DNA of 64,000 bases, from contig JASKMD010000031.1 of the NCBI GenBank assembly GCA_030144725.1, positions 2,265,775-2,329,774 on the forward strand. Reading direction: 5' to 3'. Shown piece after piece: positions 1-9,903 of this stretch; within the stretch, counting starts at the first letter, position 1; each line of letters opens with the position of its first letter. The notes under the pieces are model-generated. The model was not told the origin of the DNA and did no database searches. It saw nothing but the letters and a program-made list of their open reading frames with translations. This stretch comes from Haematococcus lacustris. Taxonomy: Eukaryota; Chlorophyta; Chlorophyceae; Chlamydomonadales; Haematococcaceae. A program made the translations under genes and the position numbers.

Positions 1-1480
1 GCACATTGGCCCCAGCAGGTGGCCTAGAGTAGCCTGACTGTTCACGGGCCTGCTTGGCAGGGAGGTGTTTCCAGGGACACTGGGGCTTCAAATGATCAGG
101 GGAGTAGCAGTGGTGGCAATACTGGCCAGGCTTTACAGCCGTGGCAGCAGCAGCAGCACCAGCCCTCTTGCCTGCAGCAGCAGGGGGAGGCCCTGGCCGC
201 ATGCCTCCCATCCTGGGCACTTGACGGCCAGCAGAGCGGGGGGCAGATGCTTGGCGAGCAGGAGCAGGCACCGTCATCTTTGTCTCGTGTATCTCATGCT
301 CTGCGCGCTCAGTGATGGCACGGCCCTGCACAGCAGCCACATGGCGCTTGGGATTGACTGCACCGGCCAGGAACACAGCATTACGCTGTGCCTGCCTGGC
401 AGAATCAATTGCCTGGGTCAATGTCGGGTTCTGCAAGGGGACAATGTCCTTCAAGACAGTCTCACGCAGGCTGGGAGAAAGCCCAGTGACAAACAGATTG
501 ACCAGGAGGGACTCGTCCATGCACTGCGCACCAGCAGTCAACAGGTTATTCCTAAACGCAATGAGGTACTCAGAGAGTTCAGGATAATTGGGACCCATAC
601 GGATCGACCTGTCGAGCAGCCTGTCGCGAGCCTCAAGCATGTCATCCCGCAAATCATCCCCTGTATACTCAAGGAACGACGCACGTAAGAACTGCCAGGG
701 AGGAGCAACACCTGTCTGCGCAAATTGAGCTTGCTGGACCGAAGGGTACCAAGCATTGCGAGCTGCACCAGATAGGAAAGCAGGGAAGACAGAGACAATG
801 TCCAAAGAATAGCGAGCACAGTGGGCCTCCAAGTCATCGCAGAAGGCCGAAGCCCTGCGGACTGATTTAGCGCAGGCATCTGTCCACTTGTCTGGGCCAG
901 GCACAGCCTTGGCAGCCGGGACAGAAGTAGGAGCAGGGGACAGGAGGTGGTGCAAAGCGCCACCTCGTCCACCAGCAGACAGATAAGTGCCAGGAATACA
1001 CGCTGGACGTGTACCAGACCTGCTTGGGGAGGGCGTGCGCATTCCAAACAGCCTGTCCTGATAGGAAGATGATCTACCAGGAACTAGGCTCACCTGAGCA
1101 GCCAAGGAAGACATGGCGCGATCCAAGTTCCTCTGGCGTATGCGCAGCGAGTTCAGCTCCATTCTGGTAGCCGCCAGTTCCTCGCGAAGCTGCTCAGCCT
1201 CGTCCTCTTCTTCCTCATCTTCGTCTGGCTGGGCGTCTTCGTCCTCAGCCTCCTCCTCATCATTGAGAAGTTCATCGTCCAGTGGGCCAGTGCCAGGACG
1301 GGAATGGTTAGCAGAAGTACCCGCAGGGTTCAGAGCTGCCTGCAGGTCTCTGCGGAAGTTGGGGTCAGTGCGAGCGAGTGCTAGCAGACCTCTGAAGTTT
1401 TCTGGGTCGGTGGATGTGCCGGCGCCAGGTGTCTCTCCAGTGGGAGTACCGTCTGCCATGTCTGCGGCGTTGAGAGTCAT
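1..1480 (-). CDS. gag: Gag polyprotein of LTR element 1 (partial, runs off window)
   Basis: One open minus-strand frame runs from ATG at 1480 (a second in-frame ATG is at 1459) to the window edge with no stop, about 490 codons. It encodes an acidic N-terminal segment rich in Glu/Asp, a capsid-like region with a tract around DKWTDACAKSVRRASAF and later NYPELSEYLIAFRNNLLTAG, then a Pro/Ala-rich linker and a zinc knuckle, CHHCYSPDHLKPQC (C-X2-C-X4-H-X4-C), near 75-115. Capsid followed by a CCHC knuckle is the standard LTR-retrotransposon Gag layout and packages genomic RNA. The start sits only 2 nt beyond the primer-binding site, so almost no leader separates them. Protease and polymerase would follow to the left. 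Confidence 0.8.
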   Translation of the reverse strand, partial: MTLNAADMADGTPTGETPGAGTSTDPENFRGLLALARTDPNFRRDLQAALNPAGTSANHSRPGTGPLDDELLNDEEEAEDEDAQPDEDEEEEDEAEQLREELAATRMELNSLRIRQRNLDRAMSSLAAQVSLVPGRSSSYQDRLFGMRTPSPSRSGTRPACIPGTYLSAGGRGGALHHLLSPAPTSVPAAKAVPGPDKWTDACAKSVRRASAFCDDLEAHCARYSLDIVSVFPAFLSGAARNAWYPSVQQAQFAQTGVAPPWQFLRASFLEYTGDDLRDDMLEARDRLLDRSIRMGPNYPELSEYLIAFRNNLLTAGAQCMDESLLVNLFVTGLSPSLRETVLKDIVPLQNPTLTQAIDSARQAQRNAVFLAGAVNPKRHVAAVQGRAITERAEHEIHETKMTVPAPARQASAPRSAGRQVPRMGGMRPGPPPAAAGKRAGAAAAATAVKPGQYCHHCYSPDHLKPQCPWKHLPAKQAREQSGYSRPPAGANV

Positions 1481-1482
1481 CG

Positions 1483-1495
1483 ATTGCGGAAACCA
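1483..1495 (-). promoter_or_regulatory. Primer-binding site of LTR element 1
   Basis: One base inside the LTR, the minus strand reads TGGTTTCCGCAAT, starting with the TGG expected to pair with a tRNA 3' CCA. The same 13 bases occur at the equivalent place in LTR element 2 (17997-18009), which supports the assignment and suggests both use the same tRNA primer. The tRNA was not identified. Confidence 0.7.
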
Positions 1496-1496
1496 A

Positions 1497-1733
1497 TGTA
1501 GCGTTCAGGAAGAGCGCGCCTTAAATCTTTTCAACGTGTGAGCGCCATGCAACGCTAGAAGCTGTTACAGGTGTCAGACTGTCTCAGCGTAACCAGGCCA
1601 GGACATAGAACGGCCCCCGGGGATCGAACCCGAATGGTGGGCAGGCAATACAGCCCACCATTTAACCTGCCTGTATCACACTTCGTCAGTGACACTAGCG
1701 GTCGACTGCTTAGTGCAGAATCGGAACGCTACA
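1497..1733 (-). repeat. 5' LTR of LTR element 1 (237 bp)
   Basis: The boundaries are the perfect 10-bp inverted repeat TGTAGCGTTC / GAACGCTACA, followed internally by the primer-binding site. At 1617-1633 the LTR holds a tRNA T-arm-like hairpin, in sense TCGGG-TTCGATC-CCCGG, matching the Pol III B-box pattern GGTTCGANYCC, about 100 nt from the LTR 5' end. A stronger hairpin of 7-bp arms (GGTGGGC/GCCCACC) lies next to it at about 1636-1659. Confidence 0.8.
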
Positions 1734-4640
1734 TCCGCCAGCACCGAGAAGAAGGACTGGCTAGCGGGGGGCACCGCACGGAACAGCTTGAGCTCAGCCA
1801 GGGCCGCCACGTGAGGGAGGCTGCCATCATGGCCGCCGCCGCCCCACCGAAGGCAGCCTCGCTGGTGGTCGCGTAGGAGGCCGCCCCAAGAGGGACCCCC
1901 AGGTGGCGCACGGGCACCCCCGCTCAGACAGTTGGGATGACTGGCGCACGGGCACCCCTGCTCCGGCTCCTGCTCCCCACCCTGCTCCCGCCCGCCCTGC
2001 TGCTGTCCTTGCCCGCCACCTTCCCCCAGCCCACCCCCTAGCCCCTGCTCGCCCACCTGCCCCTGCCCGCCCTCTTTCCCCCCTCCCCCCCCCCTACCTC
2101 CCCTCCCTGCCCCCTCGGGGCCCGAGCCCCCCTGGTAACCCAGCCCGGGCTCTGGCTGGGCGCACGGCAGGGCAGAGCTCTTGCTCACACTCAGCGCAGG
2201 GACCCCAGCGGCGCGGAACAGGCCCAGGGCCTCCACTACCACCTTCCCGTCTCTGACCCGATCGAGCACCACGATGGTGAGGTCGTCCGCATACTCCTTG
2301 GAGGGCAGCGCGGGGGTCAGGGCGGCCCTGTGCATGGCAAGAGGGCTTGAGGGGATGGTGGGGGTGCTGATGCGGCCTGCCAGCTGGAGCGAGCTGAGGT
2401 AGCTGACCAGCGGCTGAAGCACGATGCACCAGTAGAGCGGGTAGGCCCCGCTGCCCTGCAGCAGCCCCGACGCAAGGGGGAAGCTGTCGGTGAGGTGGCC
2501 GTTGACCAGCACCTGGCTCGTGGCCCCCCGGTGCAGCAGCTGAGCCCAGCGCACATGCCCCTCCCGGCAGAACCCCATGGCCTCCATTGTGTCCTGGAGC
2601 AAGCCCCAGGATACGTTGTCATAGGCCCCCGCCAGGTCCAGCAACAACAACCAGGTTGGGCTGCCCCGCTGCTGCAGGTACTTTAGCAGGCCCAGGTTGA
2701 ACTGCACGCTGTCGCTGATGTCCCTGCCCAGGATGAAGGCCGATTGGAAGGAGGACACCAGCAGGTCCAACGGCAGCTGCAGCCGGTCCTCCACTGCCCC
2801 GGCCACCAGGCGCACGTCGCAGTTGAGGAGCGTGATGGGGCGGTAGCCAGCCACCTGGCCCCTCGGCTTGCCAGCCTTGGGCACGAGGGTGATGATGCCT
2901 GTCAGGAACTCAGCCAGGGGGCCAGGGTGAGCGGTGTCTGCCAGGGCCTCTTGCAACATGGCCCGCAGCGGCCGCCCCAGCTCCACCCACAGCCGGTCAT
3001 AGACCTCCATGGGCAGCCCATCTAGGCCCGGGGCCTTGCTGTGCGCGCAGCCCTGCAGAGCCCGGCCCAGCTCCTCCTCTGACAGCATAGGGCTGCCATT
3101 GGGGCCCTCGGCAGCCCTGGCATGGGTGGGGGTGAGGTGGGAGGTGAGGCTGCCCAGCAGCGTGGCGCGCGCAGCTGTGTCCACCGGCTTGGCTGCGTAT
3201 ACTCCGGTGGGCTCTGTGGCTGAGTAGTGCTGCTGGAAAGCCCTGCACGCTGCCTTCACCCCGGCCGGCGTGGTGAGGTCTGCTAGGTGACCTGGCTGGC
3301 TAGGGAGCTGGAGAGAGGAGATGAGGGTGGGGGTGTGCGCGGGCTGGTCGCGATGGTAGAAGTAGAAGGAGGAGCGGTCGCCATAGTACTGGTCGAGCAC
3401 TGCGCTGGCCAGCAGGGATTGCTGGGCCCCCTGCTCCCTCGCCCCTACACCCGCCAGGGCTGCGGCCTCTCCCAGGTGCTGCGCCGCCTGCACCTCAGCC
3501 TCCCCCTCTCGCTCTACCCGCACCAGCTGCCGCACGAGGTGAGCCTTCTCCCTGCGCGTTTTCCCTGCGCTGCTGCAGGTCACGCTGCGCGCGGCGCTGG
3601 GCCCGCAGGAAGTGCTGGGCACGCATGGCCATGCCCTGCTTGATGCGGGCCTACCTGGCCCTGTGCCCATCCCTAGGCAGCCCCAGCTGACTCGCAACCT
3701 CGTGGTGATGTGCCTCCGCCTGGAGGAGGTCCTTGAGGCAGTCCAGCAAGTCAGGGTTGTCAAGGTGGGCGGGGTGCAGCTGCCAGGGAGCGGGGACGGT
3801 GAGAGGCAGGTAGGGGGGCACACTGCTACAGACACGGGCCGGTGGTCGGTGGGCACTGGCAGCACACCCTTGATGGCGCTGTCCATCTGCTACTGCACCA
3901 GCTCCTCCGAGATGTACCACCGGTCGATGCGCGCACCCGTCTGCCAACGCTCGCTGAAGTTAGTGAGGCCTCTCTTGGAGGGGTGCAGATGGCGCCACGG
4001 GTCCACCAGACCCCGCTTACCCACCAGCTGCCACAGCTGCTCCGCTCCCTGGCCCCGGCTGCCCACCCAGGCGTCCCCATGCTGCGAGCCCTGCGGGATG
4101 CCCACTCTGTCCACTGAGGCCAGGATGCAGTTGAAGTCGCCCCCCATGAGGAGGAGGCGGCGGTCGGCGGCTGGCGGGAGGCAAGCGGGGAGGCACTCTG
4201 CGTAAAACGTTGGCCGCTCTGCCTGCTGCGCCGGGGCATACACGCACACAAGGGACACCGGCCTGCCTGCGAGCTCCCCGTCTACCCGCAACACCCGCCC
4301 CTGGGCCCCCTCTGCCTGCAGCTGCACCTGGGTGCATCCCTGGAGGATGGTGGAGGGCTTGACCAACACCAGACAGCCTCGGGAACTGCCAGTGCCAGGG
4401 GTGTAAACCACTGCCCCCGCCAGGCGGGCTTGGCCCCCGAGTGGGCTTCTGCCCACTGCCACACGCTTCCGCCCTATGGCACTCTTGGAGGAACGCCACT
4501 TGCGCCGGGCTGTCAGCGGCCCAGTCAAGCAGGGCCTGCAGTTTGTGCGGCTGGGCAGTTGAGGGTGACTGCCATGAACCTGGCGGCCACACCTGGGCGC
4601 TGCATGGCTAGTCCTGGCTCGCCCCCGCGCGGGCTACGCT
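1734..4640 (-). pseudogene. Endonuclease-reverse transcriptase reading frame of LINE-A copy 1 (broken)
   Basis: The endonuclease spans three frames: a start around AARFMAVTLNC (near 4580), KLQALLDWAADSPAQVAF in a second frame, and a third frame to 3893 with the catalytic-type motif GGDFNCIL. An in-frame UAG (3890-3892) separates the endonuclease (ending RWYISEELVQ) from the RT part, which resumes at once with QMDSAIKG. The RT part carries YRPITLLNCDVRLVAGA, FILGRDISDSVQ and the active-site box YADD (2282-2293), followed by Gly-rich frame-shifted sequence and the tail HVAALAELKLFRAVPP. The motifs fit the L1 clade. Copy 2 shares all of these lesions. Confidence 0.8.
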
Positions 4641-5326
4641 TGTGAAGAGGAGGGTGGGTGGGCTGGGAAGGGGAGGCGGACCTGGCAAAGGAGGAGGGCC
4701 GGGGGGGGGGGGCCGGGGGGGCCTCAATGCACGCCAACTTGGCCCCCGGGCGGATCAGGCGGACCCGAGGCTCACGTGAATAGATGGCCAGCGGGGGCCG
4801 CAGGGGCAGAGGACCGAGATGCTCGACCTCTTCTTCAGCGTGCCCTGCCTGCTCCGGCTGCTGCCGCTTAGCCACCCTGGGCCTGCCCTCCCGGACCCCT
4901 GCTGACTCAGCTACAGGGCTGTCACAAGAGGCCCCCAGCGAGCTGGTCAGGCTAGCAGTGGGGCTTAGCAGCCCGTAGCGGCGCACGTGTGGGGACCCAT
5001 GGCCAAGCTGCGCAGCACGCTGCCTGCCGGCTTGCCATGGTCTGGGCTGAGCCTCTAGAAGAGCCCTACTCGCAGAGCCTCCCTTCCCTCCGAGCCTGAA
5101 CCGAAAGAAGGAATGCCATACCGGCGCCGGCGAGGCCCCCCTCTGGCTGGCTTGGTAGTTGGCTGCTTGCTGTTTCGCCTCGACCTACACTGGGCCTCCC
5201 GCTGCATCTCCTCCCGCCCAGCCGTCCTGTCATCCGGGGAGGGGCGCGGAGGGGCCCTCGCGGCGGTGTCAAGCCAGCGGGGAGGCTGACTACCCTGCAG
5301 CTCACCGGACCCAACCCGCACCCGCA
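1734..5326 (-). mobile_element. LINE-A copy 1: L1-like non-LTR retrotransposon, decayed
   Basis: A minus-strand LINE nearly identical to LINE-A copy 2 (5354-9684). Its 3' end is cut by LTR element 1 at 1733. Compared with copy 2 it lacks about 430 bp of the C-terminal region (junction near 1809) and retains a 27-bp in-frame segment at about 3167-3193 that copy 2 lacks. The 5' end abuts (CCCTAA)n at 5327. The order from the 5' end is APE-like endonuclease, reverse transcriptase, then a Gly-rich and C-terminal region. Confidence 0.85.
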
Positions 5327-5353
5327 CCCTAACCCTAACCCTAACCCTAACCC
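5327..5353. repeat. Telomeric-type tract (CCCTAA)4CCC between LINE-A copies
   Basis: 27 bp of perfect CCCTAA repeat lie exactly between the 5' end of LINE-A copy 1 and the 3' end of copy 2. An identical tract of the same length sits at 9685-9711 in the equivalent junction. Read on the LINE strand it is GGG(TTAGGG)n, the vertebrate-type telomere unit also reported for some chlamydomonadalean algae. Confidence 0.9.
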
Positions 5354-8300
5354 AGCAACCCCAAGTGACCCAGGGAGCGCGGAGAGGCTGATGGGGGAAT
5401 ACCGGCAAGGGAGCCAGTGGCAACAGACCCCTCAAGAGGCTCGGGATGGCCAGCGGGAGGAATAACAAGGGGGGAAGGGGCGGCTCAAGGGGGGCTGAAG
5501 GGGCCAGAGGGCAGAGGGGTGGGAAGAGGGGTGTTGGGGGAAAGCGCGCAACGGGGCGGGACAGAGCTGGGGGCTGTGGAGGGCCTCCCTCACGTGGCGG
5601 ACGTGGGTCCAACCCTGCTCAGCTGCTGCCTCCCTAGCTGCTGGGTTCATGCGGACTTGCGCGTTGTACCACAGCGGCTCCGCCAGCACCGAGAAGAAGG
5701 ACTGGCTAGCGGGGGGCACCGCACGGAACAGCTTGAGCTCAGCCAGGGCCGCCACGTGAGCTAGCAGCCGCGGGCTGATTCCTCGCGAGGGGGGGGCTGT
5801 GGGGTCGGTGATGACCCACGTGCTGAGGCCGTGGGAGGGGTCTGCCAGCAGGCTGTGGGTCAAAGGCTGCCAGGGACGAACCCGGGGCGACCAGAGCTGG
5901 GCCAACATCTTAGCCAGCATGGCCGTGCTGGTGACCCCCAGGTCGGGAATCCCCACGCCTCCCTCCCCCCGGGGCATCACGCAGATGGCCTTGCCAGGTT
6001 AGAGGCGGCTGCTGTTGGGGCTGCGCTCCTGGGGCAGGTCTGAGGCTGTCACAAAGCGGTTGACAGCCAAGGCCATGGCCTGCGCCAGAGGAGTGGAGGG
6101 TTGCACGAAGGCCATTTGGTAGATGGACTTGGAGGCCAGGCACTGCTGTGCCACCTGCACCCGCCCCAGGAGTTTGAGGCCTTGGGGCCGCCAAGGGAGG
6201 GAGGCTGCCATCATGGCCGCCGCCGCCCCACCGAAGGCAGCCTCGCTGGTGGTCGCGTAGGAGGCCGCCCCAAGAGGGACCCCCAGGTGGCGCACGGGCA
6301 CCCCCGCTCCGACAGTTGGGATGACTGGCGCACGGGCACCCCCGCTCCGGCTCCTGCTCCCCACCCTGCTCCCGCCCGCCCTGCTGCTGTCCTTGCCCGC
6401 CACCTTCCCCCAGCCCACCCCCTAGCCCCTGCTCGCCCACCTGCCCCTGCCCGCCCTCTTTCCCCCCTACCCCCCCCCTACCTCCCCTCCCTGCCCCCTC
6501 GGGGCCCGAGCCCCCCTGGTAACCCAGCCCGGGCTCTGGCTGGGCGCACGGCAGGGCAGAGCTCTTGCTCACACTCAGCGCAGGGACCCCAGCGGCGCGG
6601 AACAGGCCCAGGACCTCCACTACCACCTTCCCGTCTCTGACCCGATCGAGCACCACGATGGTGAGGTCGTCCGCATACTCCTTGGAGGGCAGCGCGGGGG
6701 TCAGGGCGGCCCTGTGCATGGCAAGAGGGCTTGAGGGGATGGTGGGGGTGCTGATGCGGCCTGCCAGCTGGAGCGAGCTGAGGTAGCTGACCAGCGGCTG
6801 AAGCACGATGCACCAGTAGAGCGGGTAGGCCCCGCTGCCCTGCAGCAGCCCCGACGCAAGGGGGAAGCTGTCGGTGAGGTGGCCGTTGACCAGCACCTGG
6901 CTCGTGGCCCCCCGGTGCAGCAGCTGAGCCCAGCGCACATGCCCCTCCCGGCAGAACCCCATGGCCTCCATTGTGTCCTGGAGCAAGCCCCAGGATACGT
7001 TGTCATAGGCCCCCGCCAGGTCCAGCAACAACAACCAGGTTGGGCTGCCCCGCTGCTGCAGGTACTTTAGCAGGCCCAGGTTGAACTGCACGCTGTCGCT
7101 GATGTCCCTGCCCAGGATGAAGGCCGATTGGAAGGAGGACACCAGCAGGTCCAACGGCAGCTGCAGCCGGTCCTCCACTGCCCCGGCCACCAGGCGCACG
7201 TCGCAGTTGAGGAGCGTGATGGGGCGGTAGCCAGCCACCTGGCCCCTCGGCTTGCCAGCCTTGGGCACGAGGGTGATGATGCCTGTCAGGAACTCAGCCA
7301 GGGGGCCAGGGTGAGCGGTGTCTGCCAGGGCCTCTTGCAACATGGCCCGCAGCGGCCGCCCCAGCTCCACCCACAGCCGGTCATAGACCTCCATGGGCAG
7401 CCCATCTAGGCCTGGGGCCTTGCTGTGCGCGCAGCCCTGCAGAGCCCGGCCCAGCTCCTCCTCTGACAGCATAGGGCTGCCATTGGGGCCCTCGGCAGCC
7501 CTGGCATGGGTGGGGGTGAGGTGGGAGGTGAGGCTGCCCAGCAGCTTGGCTGCGTATACTCCGGTGGGCTCTGTGGCTGAGTAGTGCTGCTGGAAAGCCC
7601 TGCACGCTGCCTTCACCCCGGCCGGCGTGGTGAGGTCTGCTAGGTGACCTGGCTGGCTAGGGAGCTGGAGAGAGGAGATGAGGGTGGGGGTGTGCGCGGG
7701 CTGGTCGCGATGGTAGAAGTAGAAGGAGGAGCGGTCGCCATAGTACTGGTCGAGCACTGCGCTGGCCAGCAGGGATTGCTGGGCCCCCTGCTCCCTCGCC
7801 CCTACACCCGCCAGGGCTGCGGCCTCTCCCAGGTGCTGCGCCGCCTGCACCTCAGCCTCCCCCTCTCGCTCTACCCGCACCAGCTGCCGCACGAGGTGAG
7901 CCTTCTCCCTGCGCGTTTTCCCTGCGCTGCTGCAGGTCACGCTGCGCGCGGCGCTGGGCCCGCAGGAAGTGCTGGGCACGCATGGCCATGCCCTGCTTGA
8001 TGCGGGCCTACCTGGCCCTGTGCCCATCCCTAGGCAGCCCCAGCTGACTCGCAGCCTCGTGGTGATGTGCCTCCGCCTGGAGGAGGTCCTTGAGGCAGTC
8101 CAGCAAGTCAGGGTTGTCAAGGTGGGCGGGGTGCAGCTGCCAGGGAGCGGGGACGGTGAGAGGCAGGTAGGGGGGCACACTGCTACAGACACGGGCCGGT
8201 GGTCGGTGGGCACTGGCAGCACACCCTTGATGGCGCTGTCCATCTGCTACTGCACCAGCTCCTCCGAGATGTACCACCGGTCGATGCGCGCACCCGTCTG

Positions 8301-9684
8301 CCAACGCTCGCTGAAGTTAGTGAGGCCTCTCTTGGAGGGGTGCAGATGGCGCCACGGGTCCACCAGACCCCGCTTACCCACCAGCTGCCGCAGCTGCTCC
8401 GCTCCCTGGCCCCGGCTGCCCACCCAGGCGTCCCCATGCTGCGAGCCCTGCGGGATGCCCACTCTGTCCACTGAGGCCAGGATGCAGTTGAAGTCGCCCC
8501 CCATGAGGAGGAGGCGGCGGTCGGCGGCTGGCGGGAGGCAAGCGGGGAGGCACTCTGCGTAGAACGTTGGCCGCTCTGCCTGCTGCGCCGGGGCATACAC
8601 GCACACAAGGGACACCGGCCTGCCTGCGAGCTCCCCGTCTACCCGCAGCACCCGCCCCTGGGCCCCCTCTGCCTGCAGCTGCACCTGGGTGCATCCCTGG
8701 AGGATGGTGGAGGGCTTGACCAACACCAGACAGCCTCGGGAACTGCCAGTGCCAGGGGTGTAAACCACTGCCCCCGCCAGGCGGGCTTGGCCCCCGAGTG
8801 GGCTTCTGCCCACTGCCACACGCTTCCGCCCTATGGCACTCTTGGAGGAACGCCACTTGCGCCGGGCTGTCAGCGGCCCAGTCAAGCAGGGCCTGCAGTT
8901 TGTGCGGCTGGGCAGTTGAGGGTGACTGCCATGAACCTGGCGGCCACACCTGGGCGCTGCATGGCTAGTCCTGGCTCGCCCCCGCGCGGGCTACGCTTGT
9001 GAAGAGGAGGGTGGGTGGGCTGGGAAGGGGAGGCGGACCTGGCAAAGGAAGAGGGCCGGGGGGGGGGGGCCGGGGGGGCCTCAATGCACGCCAACTTGGC
9101 CCCCGGGCGGATCAGGCGGACCCGAGGCTCACGTGAATAGATGGCCAGCGGGGGCCGCAGGGGCAGAGGACCGAGATGCTCGACCTCTTCTTCAGCGTGC
9201 CCTGCCTGCTCCGGCTGCTGCCGCTTAGCCACCCTGGGCCTGCCCTCCCGGACCCCTGCTGACTCAGCTACAGGGCTGTCACAAGAGGCCCCCAGCGAGC
9301 TGGTCAGGCTAGCAGTGGGGCTTAGCAGCCCGTAGCGGCGCACGTGTGGGGACCCATGGCCAAGCTGCGCAGCACGCTGCCTGCCGGCTTGCCATGGTCT
9401 GGGCTGAGCCTCTAGAAAGAGCCCTACTCGCAGAGCCTCCCTTCCCTCCGAGCCTGAACCGAAAGAAGGAATGCCATACCGGCGCCGGCGAGGCCCCCCT
9501 CTGGCTGGCTTGGTAGTTGGCTGCTTGCTGTTTCGCCTCGACCTACACAGGGCCTCCCGCTGCATCTCCTCCCGCCCAGCCCTCCTGTCATCCGGGGAGG
9601 GGCGCGGAGGGGCCCTCGCGGCGGTGTCAAGCCAGCGGGGAGGCTGACTACCCTGCAGCTCACCGGACCCAACCCGCACCCGCA
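5354..9684 (-). mobile_element. LINE-A copy 2: near full-length L1-like LINE, decayed
   Basis: A complete unit of the head-to-tail array, bounded on both sides by identical 27-bp telomeric tracts. The 3' end (low coordinates) starts CAGCAACCCC and the 5' end (high coordinates) is a GGGTGCGGGTGCGGG-type sequence. Copies 1 and 2 differ by few substitutions, one 27-bp indel near 7548 and the larger deletion in copy 1. No poly(A) tail is visible at the 3' end; the telomeric tract occupies that place. Confidence 0.85.
5432..8960 (-). pseudogene. Endonuclease-RT reading frame of LINE-A copy 2 (broken)
   Basis: The layout matches copy 1: an APE-like endonuclease over three frames with GGDFNCIL, an in-frame UAG at 8247-8249 after RWYISEELVQ, then RT with FILGRDISDSVQ and YADD (6666-6677). 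After RT the coding path moves to another frame (VRHLGVPLG, 5999-6418) and then to a C-terminal frame (DLGVTSTAMLAKMLAQLW through HVAALAELKLF, 5432-5980). VRHLGVPLG and the following Trp/Pro-rich region are typical of L1-like proteins downstream of RT. At least two endonuclease frameshifts, one stop and two 3' frameshifts make this copy non-functional unless recoded. Confidence 0.8.
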
Positions 9685-9711
9685 CCCTAACCCTAACCCT
9701 AACCCTAACCC
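9685..9711. repeat. Telomeric-type tract (CCCTAA)4CCC, second junction
   Basis: Identical in length and sequence to 5327-5353, it lies between the 5' end of LINE-A copy 2 and the 3' end of copy 3. A 314-codon minus-strand open frame reads straight through it as an alternating Val-Arg run, which is fortuitous. Confidence 0.9.
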
Positions 9712-9903
9712 AGCAACCCCAAGTGACCCAGGGAGCGCGGAGAGGCTGATGGGGGAATACCGGCAAGGGAGCCAGTGGCAACAGACCCCTCAAGAGGCTC
9801 GGGATGGCCAGCGGGAGGAATAACAAGGGGGGAAGGGGCGGCTCAAGGGGGGCTGAAGGGGCCAGAGGGCAGAGGGGTGGGAAGAGGGGTGTTGGGGGAA
9901 AGC

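Larger units (their letters stand above)
1..1733 (-). mobile_element. 5' part of an LTR retrotransposon (LTR element 1), truncated by the window edge
   Basis: On the minus strand the order is LTR (1733-1497), primer-binding site (1495-1483) and a gag frame opening at 1480 and running off the left edge. The LTR ends are a perfect 10-bp inverted repeat, TGTAGCGTTC and its complement, with TG...CA termini. The right border abuts LINE-A sequence within the LINE C-terminal region (compare 5676 onward), so the element inserted into LINE-A copy 1. The second LTR, pol genes and target duplication lie outside the window, so Ty3 versus Ty1 class cannot be decided. Confidence 0.85.

Noticed and set aside
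1614..1690. Possible tRNA gene on the minus strand (good T-arm)
   Set aside because: No matching acceptor stem, D-arm or anticodon arm could be built, and it lies inside an LTR. Kept only as a T-arm-like hairpin.
8882..9826. 314-codon minus-strand frame through the telomeric tract
   Set aside because: It joins the 3' end of LINE-A copy 3, the (CCCTAA)n tract as Val-Arg repeats, and the 5' part of copy 2; an accident of the junction.
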